A DNA stretch of 37,662 bases from JBCBSZ01 sp039185015 (GTDB lineage Bacteria; Actinomycetota; Acidimicrobiia; Acidimicrobiales; Poriferisodalaceae). Of the stretch, positions 18,021-24,639 are shown piece by piece. The notes under the pieces were generated by a model that was not told the DNA's origin, ran no database searches, and was given only the letters and a program-made list of their open reading frames with translations. Positions within the stretch are counted from its first letter, which is position 1; each line of letters opens with the position of its first letter. A program made the position numbers and the translations under genes. The DNA is taken from positions 1-37,662 of the forward strand of contig JBCDAU010000052.1 of NCBI GenBank assembly GCA_039185015.1, in the 5' to 3' direction.

Positions 18021-18526
18021 GCCGGCGTCACCGCCGCGGCGATGTGCTCGACGACCTCATCGGGACCGAGCTCGTCGACGTCGACGGTGAGGGTGGCCAC
18101 CGCTCGATGATACGGCGCTCGTTCGACGTCGAGCCGCTCGAGCGCAGCGGCCGCGCCGCCGGCGAGCAGGGGCCGAGCGGCCACCTCGTCGGAGCCGAGG
18201 CGGTCGACCAGCGTCGCCGGCCGAGCACGGAGCCACACGACCTCATGGTCGTCCAGTCCGCTACGGACCGCAGGAGTGGTGACCGCTCCGCCGCCGAGGC
18301 TGAGGACCACCCGGTCCCCGGCGAGCAGGTCGGCGATCACCGAGGACTCGATCCGACGGAAGCCGTCCTCGCCGTGCTCGGCGAAGAGCTCGGGGACCGT
18401 CCGAGCGGTCCGCTCCTCGATCGCCACGTCGCTGTCGACGCACGGGAGACCGAGGTGGGCTGCGAGCCGACGACCGACGGTCGTCTTGCCCGCGCCCATG
18501 AGACCGATGAGGACGATGCTCGCCAC
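18017..18526 (-). CDS. aroK: shikimate kinase
   Basis: 169 aa. Phosphorylates the 3-hydroxyl of shikimate with ATP. The P-loop GLMGAGKTT is at residues 8-16. Shikimate contacts include Asp33 (VDSD), the Arg of DGFRRIESSV, and SLGGGAV. The lid has ARPLL. First gene of the aroK-aroB-aroQ-pepQ-efp-nusB run. The start is GTG at 18526, 7 nt after a TAGCGT box, suggesting a leaderless message of its own, separate from the pilus genes that end 37 nt upstream. Confidence 0.95.
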   Translation of the reverse strand: MASIVLIGLMGAGKTTVGRRLAAHLGLPCVDSDVAIEERTARTVPELFAEHGEDGFRRIESSVIADLLAGDRVVLSLGGGAVTTPAVRSGLDDHEVVWLRARPATLVDRLGSDEVAARPLLAGGAAAALERLDVERAPYHRAVATLTVDVDELGPDEVVEHIAAAVTPA

Positions 18527-18533
18527 GGCCCGA

Positions 18534-18539
18534 ACGCTA
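18534..18539 (-). promoter_or_regulatory. -10 box of a leaderless promoter for the aroK operon
   Basis: TAGCGT on the minus strand, 7 nt before the GTG at 18526, in the 37-nt gap after the pilP-like gene. Confidence 0.6.
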
Positions 18540-18563
18540 GGGCGTCGGCGGAGCGACGCCTCG

Positions 18564-19166
18564 CTACTTCAGGATCTCCTGGCCGACACAGAGGTCGAAG
18601 TCCACGTCGCCGAGCAGGAACGTGCCGCAGCCGGTGCCGACGTCGAGGGTCACGACCTGGAAGGAGCCGGCGAACGTCTCGCCCTCGGCGACCTCTTCGT
18701 AGGCCGTGCCGTCGACCACGATGGTGGCCACGGTGCCCGTCTCGATGTCGTAGACCTCACGGAGCTGGATGCGGGTACCGCGCTCGGGAGCGAACTCGGT
18801 CGTCGGCGGCGGCGTACCCGGGTCACCGACCTCGGCCGGATCGTCGGCCGGGTCACCGGCACCATCCTCCGGTACCTGGGTCGGCGGCGCCTCGACGGCG
18901 AGGGGACGCTCGAACGGGTTCTTGGCCCCGAAGACCTCGAAGGTCTCGATGATGCCGGAGGCGGCCTGCGCCAGCTCCGCGTCGGACGGCTGGGCCTGGA
19001 CGGCGGCCACCCGATCGACCTCGGGCGTCGAGGTCGACGAGGACGGCGTGGTCCCGAGTGCGCTGAAGGCGACGGCGGCACCGAAGGCGGCGACGCTGAG
19101 CACCGTGGCGATGATCAGGAGGGCGGGCGCCCGCCCACGGTCGAGATCGCTGTCGTGGGAAGTCAC
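18564..19166 (-). CDS. PilP-like type IV pilus accessory protein
   Basis: 200 aa. One membrane anchor near the N-terminus (about residues 13-36, ALLIIATVLSVAAFGAAVAF), a disordered Pro/Asp/Thr-rich region (about 85-128), and a small C-terminal beta domain with a cysteine pair in GTGCGTFLLGDVDFDLCVG. The motif KNPFERPL before the linker resembles the (R/K)NPF segment of PilP and GspC proteins. Position as last gene after pilMN and pilO, with a 4-bp overlap to pilO, supports the role. There is no lipobox as in classical PilP and no outer-membrane secretin gene, as expected in a monoderm. Sequence similarity is weak, so the name rests largely on order. Confidence 0.6.
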   Translation of the reverse strand: MTSHDSDLDRGRAPALLIIATVLSVAAFGAAVAFSALGTTPSSSTSTPEVDRVAAVQAQPSDAELAQAASGIIETFEVFGAKNPFERPLAVEAPPTQVPEDGAGDPADDPAEVGDPGTPPPTTEFAPERGTRIQLREVYDIETGTVATIVVDGTAYEEVAEGETFAGSFQVVTLDVGTGCGTFLLGDVDFDLCVGQEILK

Positions 19167-19789
19167 TCGACTCCTCCGCTCTCCTCGGTGGGCGCTCCCT
19201 CGGCGGGAGCGTCGGTGGCGACCTCGGCCGCCGGGTCGCCGGCTCCGCCGCCGCCCGACACGAACGTCGTCAAGCCGATGGTCCAGACCAGCCGCGGCGG
19301 GCCGAGGTCCTCGCCGGACTCCGCCGCGAGGTTGAGCTGGTCGACGACGACGATCCGGTGGATCCGGTTCAGGCGGTTGAGGAAGTCGAGCACCTGGAAG
19401 TACCCGCCGTCGCCGTTGATCTGGATCGTGACCGGCGAGAGGCCGAACGCATCGGTGGACACCGGCTCGCTGGCCGAGAAGTTGAGGAACGTCACGCCGG
19501 ATGCCCGGGCGGCCTCATCGATCGAGAGCAGCACGCCCGCCAGATCCGGCTGCTCGGGGATCGCCGCACGCAACGACTCGAGCTCGCTCTGGAAGAACGG
19601 CCGCTGCTCGACGAGGAGCGACAGCCGGTCCCGTTGCTGCAGCAGCGTGTTGAGTTGGGTCTCGGCGCCGTCACGGCGCTCCTCGGCGGCAGCGAGGTCG
19701 TCGCCGGCCGGCGAGAAGAGGAAGACCCACCACAGGCCGATGATGGCGACGCAGGCGAGCGCCGTGATGATCAGTCCACGGCGGCTCAC
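19163..19789 (-). CDS. pilO: PilO-like type IV pilus alignment protein
   Basis: 208 aa. Short cytoplasmic N-terminus, one transmembrane helix (about 7-26, with LWWVFLFSP), a coiled coil (about 30-75) and a ferredoxin-like domain (about 80-180) containing GDGGYFQVLDFLNRLNRI, the typical PilO core. The tail after residue about 183 is Gly/Ala/Glu-rich and disordered. PilO dimerises with PilN in the alignment complex that links the cytoplasmic PilM ring to the rest of the pilus machine. It overlaps pilMN by 4 bp and the pilP-like gene by 4 bp. Confidence 0.85.
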   Translation of the reverse strand: MSRRGLIITALACVAIIGLWWVFLFSPAGDDLAAAEERRDGAETQLNTLLQQRDRLSLLVEQRPFFQSELESLRAAIPEQPDLAGVLLSIDEAARASGVTFLNFSASEPVSTDAFGLSPVTIQINGDGGYFQVLDFLNRLNRIHRIVVVDQLNLAAESGEDLGPPRLVWTIGLTTFVSGGGGAGDPAAEVATDAPAEGAPTEESGGVE

Positions 19790-21531
19790 TGGTTCTCCTC
19801 CACGCCCTCGGCCGGTTCTTCGGCGGGCTCGCTGGAGGCCAGGGTGCCGCCTCCCGGGAAGTTGCCGAGATAGTCCTCGACCCGGTCCGACAGCGCCGCA
19901 GGCGACAGGATCGCCGACGACGAGAAGCTCGACTCACCGAGACCGAAGCCCTCCTCGCCCGGCGACCGGTTCGAGGTGGGCACCCACAGGGTGGCAACCC
20001 CGGGCAGAGGATCGAGCCGCAGCAGCCAGCGAGCCGAGGACGTGTGATCGGCGCCGTTGCCCGAGACGGTGATCGAGCCGGCGGTGCCGTCGGTCGGAGC
20101 CGATGCCTGCAGCGACGTGATCCAGGTGTCGTCCGGCATCACCGTGGCGACCTCCTGGATGATCTTCGTCCACGCCACGTCGTTGCGGAGCGCGGAACGG
20201 ATCAGCTCCTGGCGTCCCCCGAGCTCGGACTCGAGGGCCTGGACGGTCCCGAGCGAGCCGATCTCGGCCTGGACGACGGCGACCTCGGCCTCGACGCGCT
20301 CGGCATCGGCCTCGATCTGCTCGACCTGGTCGGAGCGACGAACCCACAGGGCGCCGAGCGCGCCGACGAGGACGAGCACACCGGCACCGACCAGGACCGC
20401 CTGCTGCCGGGCAGCCCGGCGGCGGGCGACCTCGGGCGGCTGCAGGTCGAGTCGGCGGACGCCACCGGCAGCCGGGCGGCCGGCGAGGGCGAGGCCGATC
20501 GGCACGGCGGCGAGATCCGCGACGTCGAGCAGCTGGCGCTCGCTGAGGCCCGTCGAGCCGAGTTGGATACGGGCGAGCGGGTCGGCGTTGACGACCTCGA
20601 CGTCGAGCTGCGACCGCAGCTTGTCGTCGAGGCGAGGCAACCGGGCGCCGCCGCCGGTGAGGAGGACCCGGCGGAGCGCCGAGCCGTCCTGGGCGAGGTG
20701 GTAGTCGAGCGAGCTGCGGATCTCGTCGATGAGCGGGCCGACCCGGTCTTCGACGATCGAGTTCGCCCGACCGTGCATCGCCGGATCGAGCTGACCGGCC
20801 ATGAGCTGACGCTTGATGCTCTCTGCGCCGTCGGTGTCGGTCTCGAACTCGCGAGCGAGGCCTTCGGTGACCGTGTCGGCGCCGAGGGTCAAGATGCGGA
20901 TGAAGCGTGGCACGCCGAGCTCGTGGATGACGATCGAGGTGATCCCCGCTCCGATCGACACGATCGCGTCGGCGACGGCGCCGGAGTCGTCGAGCGAGCC
21001 CAGGTCGGTGTCCGCCAGCGCCCGCACGAGGCCGAAGGGCACGAGGTCGACCAGCTCGATGCTGAGGTCGGCGCCCTCGATCGCCTCGATCAGGGAGCCG
21101 ATCATGTCGCGCTGGGCGGCGACGACCAGGACCTGGACGACGGCCTCGTTGTCGACGACGTCGCGCTCGAGCTCCTGGAAGTCGAGGACGGCGTCCTCGA
21201 GCGGGATCGGGATCAGCTCGTCGGCCTTGAACTCGATCGCCTGTCGGAGCTCGTCGTCGTCCATCTCCGGCAGGGTGTCCGGGCGGACCACCACACGCTG
21301 GTTGCCGACACCGACGATGACCTTCTTGGTGCTGAACCCCACCTCACGCCACAGGCGCTTGAGCGCCTGGGTGACGAGCGACGGTTCGGCGACCTCACCG
21401 GCGACGACGGCACCCGGTGGCAGGGCCACCTGTCCGAAGCGCTCGAGCGTCGGGATCCCGTCACGTCCGATCGAGAGCTCTGCTGCTCGAACGGCGTGCG
21501 TCCCCACGTCGAGGCCCACGTATCGAGCCAT
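19786..21531 (-). CDS. PilM-PilN fusion protein of the type IV pilus
   Basis: 581 aa. Residues 1 to about 355 are PilM, an actin-like ATPase-fold protein: GLDVGTHAVRAAEL, AIEFKADELIPIPLEDAV, SIGAGITSIVI and LLTGGGARLP. A segment RRLDLQPPEV (about 360-370) stands where PilN would begin and resembles the INLLP motif through which PilN docks in the PilM groove. Then come a transmembrane helix (about 382-402), a coiled coil (about 405-450) and a PilN ferredoxin-like domain (about 460-560) with a Glu/Pro-rich tail. In most species these are two proteins. No stop or start lies between, and both parts look complete. It begins the second pilus operon behind a 124-nt structured leader and a sigma-28-like promoter. 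Confidence 0.9.
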   Translation of the reverse strand: MARYVGLDVGTHAVRAAELSIGRDGIPTLERFGQVALPPGAVVAGEVAEPSLVTQALKRLWREVGFSTKKVIVGVGNQRVVVRPDTLPEMDDDELRQAIEFKADELIPIPLEDAVLDFQELERDVVDNEAVVQVLVVAAQRDMIGSLIEAIEGADLSIELVDLVPFGLVRALADTDLGSLDDSGAVADAIVSIGAGITSIVIHELGVPRFIRILTLGADTVTEGLAREFETDTDGAESIKRQLMAGQLDPAMHGRANSIVEDRVGPLIDEIRSSLDYHLAQDGSALRRVLLTGGGARLPRLDDKLRSQLDVEVVNADPLARIQLGSTGLSERQLLDVADLAAVPIGLALAGRPAAGGVRRLDLQPPEVARRRAARQQAVLVGAGVLVLVGALGALWVRRSDQVEQIEADAERVEAEVAVVQAEIGSLGTVQALESELGGRQELIRSALRNDVAWTKIIQEVATVMPDDTWITSLQASAPTDGTAGSITVSGNGADHTSSARWLLRLDPLPGVATLWVPTSNRSPGEEGFGLGESSFSSSAILSPAALSDRVEDYLGNFPGGGTLASSEPAEEPAEGVEENQ

Positions 21532-21579
21532 CAGCTTCCAACCTCGTGTGTCCGGGTGTCACGGCAGATCATCGTCGGC

Positions 21580-21627
21580 GCCCCGGCCGCGACCGGGGCT
21601 TCAGTCCGGTTCCCGCACCCGGCGGGA
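21580..21627 (-). other. two stable hairpins in the pilMN leader
   Basis: Within the leader, 21580-21586 pairs with 21593-21599 (GCCCCGG / CCGGGGC, 6-nt loop) and 21611-21616 pairs with 21622-21627 (TCCCGC / GCGGGA, 5-nt loop). They lie between the promoter candidate at 21662-21688 and the ATG. No T-tract follows, so a structured leader is more likely than an intrinsic terminator. Confidence 0.5.
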
Positions 21628-21661
21628 CCATCGATGATCAACGAACAACTCACCGACAATC

Positions 21662-21688
21662 CCATCGGCCACACTACTGGCGCCTTTA
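21662..21688 (-). promoter_or_regulatory. candidate sigma-28 (FliA/WhiG-type) promoter of the pilMN operon
   Basis: On the minus strand: TAAA (21685-21688), exactly 15 nt, then GCCGATGG (21662-21669). The sigma-28 consensus is TAAA-N15-GCCGATAA, so ten of twelve specified bases match. It is in the gap after pilD, 131 nt before the pilMN ATG. Confidence 0.65.
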
Positions 21689-21716
21689 GGGCGGATCAGC
21701 GCACCCTGGGTGCTCG

Positions 21717-22487
21717 TCAGCCCACGTACCAGGTCACGATCGGATCGCCCACGAGCACGGCGAGTCCCGCTCCGGCCGCGAGGAACGGGCCGAACGGGAT
21801 CGGGGTCGTGCGACCGCCCCGGCCGGCAACCATCACCATCGCTCCCATCACGGACCCGAAGAAGAAGCCGGCGAGCAGTCCGAGCGCCGGATGCAGCGGT
21901 CCGAGCCAGCCGAGGAACCCCCCCATCAGCCCAGCGAGGCGGACGTCGCCGAACCCCAGCCCCTTGGGACTCGCCACGTGGATGGCGAACAACAGCCCGT
22001 AGGAGCCGGCGGCGCCGAGCAGCACCCGGATCGCCGGCCACGGGTCGGCGGCGATGGCCGCGTCGACGGCCAGCCAGGGCAGGCCGACGGCGGCGGTGGC
22101 CTGCAGGATCCGGGTCGGGATGCGGCGACAGTCGAGATCGACGGCGGAGACGGCGATGAGACCAGCGGCGAAGGCACAGAAGGCCGGCAGCTCCCAGGAC
22201 CAGCCGAACCGGAGCGCCATGACCCCGAAGGCGATGCCGGTGACGGCCTCGACCGCCGGGTATCGGACCGAGATGGGCTCGGCGCAGGTCCGACAGCGTC
22301 CGCGGAGCAGGATCCAGCTGACGACCGGCACGTTGTCCCGGCCGGCGATGGCGGTCTCGCAGCGCGGGCAGGAGGATCGGGGGGCGATCACCGAGGCGCC
22401 CGCCGGCACCCGGTGGATGGCGACGTTCAGGAACGAACCGACGAGCAGGCCGTAGACAACGGCGATGGAGACGACGAGCACGGTCAC
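21717..22487 (-). CDS. pilD: type IV prepilin peptidase
   Basis: 256 aa from GTG at 22487 (AGGAG 4 nt upstream; a second GTG at 22481 is possible). It cleaves the leader from PilA and N-methylates the new N-terminal Phe. N-terminal domain: SFLNVAIHRVP, then two CxxC pairs in a zinc-binding loop (CPRCETAIAG and CRTCAEPI). The two catalytic aspartates of the aspartic protease fold are in SAVDLDCRRIP and in GLGFGDVRLA (GxGD motif). About eight membrane helices. The longer upstream open frame crosses the pilA terminator and is not part of the gene. Confidence 0.93.
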   Translation of the reverse strand: MTVLVVSIAVVYGLLVGSFLNVAIHRVPAGASVIAPRSSCPRCETAIAGRDNVPVVSWILLRGRCRTCAEPISVRYPAVEAVTGIAFGVMALRFGWSWELPAFCAFAAGLIAVSAVDLDCRRIPTRILQATAAVGLPWLAVDAAIAADPWPAIRVLLGAAGSYGLLFAIHVASPKGLGFGDVRLAGLMGGFLGWLGPLHPALGLLAGFFFGSVMGAMVMVAGRGGRTTPIPFGPFLAAGAGLAVLVGDPIVTWYVG

Positions 22488-22527
22488 CCCGCTCCTGTCG
22501 GCCTGATCGGCCGGCGCGAAAACGCGA

Positions 22528-22562
22528 CACGGGCCGCCCCGCTGGTGGCGGGGCGGCCCGTG
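22528..22562 (-). terminator. intrinsic terminator after pilA
   Basis: A perfect 14-bp stem (22528-22541 with 22549-22562, core GGGCCGCCCCG) with a 7-nt loop. On the minus strand it is followed by TCGCGTTTT. It lies 26 nt past the pilA stop and should end the abundant pilin message before pilD. Confidence 0.88.
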
Positions 22563-22588
22563 CGGTGACTCGTGTGAGTCAGCGGTGA

Positions 22589-23116
22589 CTACCAGCCACC
22601 GGTGACCCAGGTGTTCGCGGCGTTCGCAGCCGGAGCGTCGGCGCAGGAGCCGTCGGCGGCCGCGTCGACCTCGTAGTAGTACGTGCCGGCGGTGGCACCG
22701 GTCGCCTGCTCGAGCAGGTGGAAGCAGCTGCCCGACTCGGAGTAGCCCGAGAACACGGCGCTCTGGTCGGTGAAGACCGCACGCACGGTGCCGGAGGCCG
22801 AGGCGTTGCTCACGGCGCCGTCCTGGAAGGTCAGGGACGGCTCGGCGAGCGCGACCAGGGCCCGGATCTCGGCGCTGGTGTCGACGTCGGCACCGGCGCC
22901 GATCCACTCACCCTCGTCGGCGTAATACACCTTCGCGGCCGTGAGGGCGTTGCGGAGGTTGGACTGAGCCGAGCGATCCTCGGCACCCTCACGGGCACCG
23001 AGGAAGGTCGGGATGGCGATGGCGATGAGGATGGAGATGATGAGGACCACGACCATCAGCTCGATGAGCGTGAAGCCGTCCTCGTTCTTCTGCTCCTCAC
23101 GGATGCGCTTCAGCAT
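22589..23116 (-). CDS. pilA: type IV major pilin
   Basis: 175 aa prepilin. The 14-residue charged leader ends at Gly14 and cleavage gives FTLIELMVVVLIISILIAIA, with Glu5 of the mature protein (E19) and the long hydrophobic helix. The globular domain has two cysteines (in GSCFHLL and GSCADAP) that probably close a D-loop by a disulphide. It is rich in Ala, Ser, Thr and Gly, as usual for surface pilins. GAAAGGAA lies 9 nt before the ATG. The gene has its own strong terminator on one side and a terminator plus repeat on the other, so it is a single transcription unit, fitting the high expression of a pilin. Confidence 0.96.
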   Translation of the reverse strand: MLKRIREEQKNEDGFTLIELMVVVLIISILIAIAIPTFLGAREGAEDRSAQSNLRNALTAAKVYYADEGEWIGAGADVDTSAEIRALVALAEPSLTFQDGAVSNASASGTVRAVFTDQSAVFSGYSESGSCFHLLEQATGATAGTYYYEVDAAADGSCADAPAANAANTWVTGGW

Positions 23117-23270
23117 CGTGGGGTTCCTTTCGGATGATGTGCAATGGATGTGTGACGGCCGCTCCCACCGGTCACCCGGCGGCCACTGTCGTCATGGAGT
23201 CCTTCGGACGGTGTGCCCACCACCCTGAGTGGTTCCTTCCCGATCCGGGCCTCGTTGTTCCGGAATTGCG
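23117..23270 (-). other. pilA upstream region without a recognisable -10
   Basis: 154 bp with no TANNNT and no GCCGAT-type box on the minus strand. GGTTCCTT with a following GAT-containing flank occurs twice (23111-23118 area next to the ribosome site, and about 23231-23238). A 6-bp stem (GGCCGC / GCGGCC, around 23158-23185) may form. How pilA is transcribed is not visible. Confidence 0.35.
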
Positions 23271-23302
23271 AGACCCCCGACCGGCTCGGCGATCGGGGGT
23301 CT
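23271..23302. terminator. hairpin terminator downstream of pilC
   Basis: A perfect 10-bp stem, AGACCCCCGA (23271-23280) with TCGGGGGTCT (23293-23302), 12-nt loop. It lies about 90 nt past the pilC stop, beyond repeat copy C, and separates the pilB-pilT-pilC group from pilA. The T-tract is poor. Confidence 0.65.
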
Positions 23303-23310
23303 GCGTCATC

Positions 23311-23380
23311 TCCCGGTGTGGGTCGCAGGGCTCCACCTGCTCCCCGTGTCGTCGCCCTGACGGGCTGCGGCCGGGGCCGT
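23311..23380 (-). repeat. 70-bp hairpin repeat, copy C (degenerate stem)
   Basis: Shares TCGCCCTGACGGGCTGCGG and the GGGGCCGT end with copy B in the same orientation. The stem half has decayed (GTGTGGGTC / GGCTCCAC). It ends 10 nt from the pilC stop codon. Confidence 0.75.
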
Positions 23381-23390
23381 CTCGTTCCCC

Positions 23391-24608
23391 CTACTCGATG
23401 ATGTTCACGATGTTGAACATCGGCATGTACAGCGCCACGACCATGCTGCCGACGGCGCCGCCGAGCACGACGATGAGGAGCGGTTCGAGCAGCGACGTGA
23501 GGGCGTCGACGATGGCCTCGATCTCCTGCTCGTAGAACTCGCCGATCTTGCCGAGCATCTCGTCGAGCGCACCGGTCTCCTCACCGACCGCCATCATCTG
23601 CGAGACCATCGGGGGGAAGATGCCCTGGGCGACGAGCTCCTTGGCGAGCGGCTCGCCCTGGCGGACCGAGTCCTGCACCTGCCGCACAGCATCGGCGACC
23701 ACGGCGTTGCCGACGGTCTGGGTGGTGATGTCGAGCGACTCGAGGATCGGCACACCGGCCTTCAACAGCGACTCGAGCGTCCGGCTGAACCGGGCGAGCG
23801 CCGTCTTGTGCACGAGCCCACCGAAGATCGGAGCCTTCAGCTTGGCCGAGTCGAGGATCCAGCGTCCCCGTTCGGTCTTGCCCCACCGCTTGATGCCGAA
23901 GGTCAGGAGCACCGAGCCGATGACGATGATCGGGAAGAAGGTCGTGAACCCGCGGGAGACGGCGAGCAGGAGCTTGGTCGGACCCGGCAGCTCGCCTTCG
24001 AGGTCGGCGTAGAGGGTCTCGAAGGTCGGCACGACGAAGAGCAGCATCGCTGTGAGGATCAACAGCACCAGACCGAGCACGGCGATCGGGTACGTCATCG
24101 CCGACTTGATCTTCTGTCGGAGCTCGACCTGCTTCTCGATCGTGGTCGCCAGCTGCAGCAGCACCGAGTCGAGGACGCCCCCGACCTCGCCCGCCCGGAT
24201 CATGGCGATGTAGAGGTCGTTGAAGGCCTTGGGGTGCCTCGACATCGAGTCGGACAGCGACATGCCGCCTTCGACGTCCTTCGCGATGTCGCGGATGATC
24301 TCCGCGAGCGCCTTGTTCTCGGTCTGTGCAGCGAGGATGTTCAGGGCTCGCAGCAGCGAGAGCCCCGAGTTGATCATCGTGGCGAACTGCCGGCTGAAGA
24401 CCGAGATGTCCTTCAGGGCGACCCGGTCGCTGAGACCGGGGATCTTGATCTCCATCTGGAGACCGCCGCCCTGCTTCTTGATCTCGACGGGCGTCATGCC
24501 CATCTCGCGCAGCTTGGCGCGGACGAGCTCCTCGTTCTCGGCCGCGAGGGTGCCCTCGATGGTCTTCCCCTGCGGGTCACGCACCTTGTAGGCGTACGTT
24601 GCGCTCAT
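23391..24608 (-). CDS. pilC: type IV pilus inner-membrane platform protein
   Basis: 405 aa, the standard PilC/GspF length. Two T2SSF domains (about 70-195 and 272-395), each with the helical bundle that faces the ATPases, and three membrane helices (about 170-192, 220-240, 375-397). Marks: FSRQFATMINSGLSLLRALN in the first domain, FSRTLESLLKAGVPILESL in the second, and GEETGALDEMLGKIGEFYE. It transmits PilB and PilT movement to pilin insertion and extraction. The ATG is 31 nt after pilT; a GGAG lies 11 nt upstream. The small N-terminal domain with YKVRDPQGKTIEGTLAAEN is also typical. Confidence 0.96.
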   Translation of the reverse strand: MSATYAYKVRDPQGKTIEGTLAAENEELVRAKLREMGMTPVEIKKQGGGLQMEIKIPGLSDRVALKDISVFSRQFATMINSGLSLLRALNILAAQTENKALAEIIRDIAKDVEGGMSLSDSMSRHPKAFNDLYIAMIRAGEVGGVLDSVLLQLATTIEKQVELRQKIKSAMTYPIAVLGLVLLILTAMLLFVVPTFETLYADLEGELPGPTKLLLAVSRGFTTFFPIIVIGSVLLTFGIKRWGKTERGRWILDSAKLKAPIFGGLVHKTALARFSRTLESLLKAGVPILESLDITTQTVGNAVVADAVRQVQDSVRQGEPLAKELVAQGIFPPMVSQMMAVGEETGALDEMLGKIGEFYEQEIEAIVDALTSLLEPLLIVVLGGAVGSMVVALYMPMFNIVNIIE

Positions 24609-24639
24609 GATCTGATCTGCTCCGTCGGTGTGCTCGGGC

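Noticed and set aside
21650..21716. A c-di-GMP riboswitch before pilMN
   Set aside because: The CTAAAGG...GGCCGATGGG stretch at first recalled GEMM elements, but the conserved GGCAAACC and GGGACGCAAAGC parts are missing, while the spacing fits a sigma-28 promoter exactly.
22481..22520. A sigma-28-like GCCGATCA before pilD
   Set aside because: No TAAA/TCAA at 15-16 nt, and the site lies in the tail of the pilA terminator.
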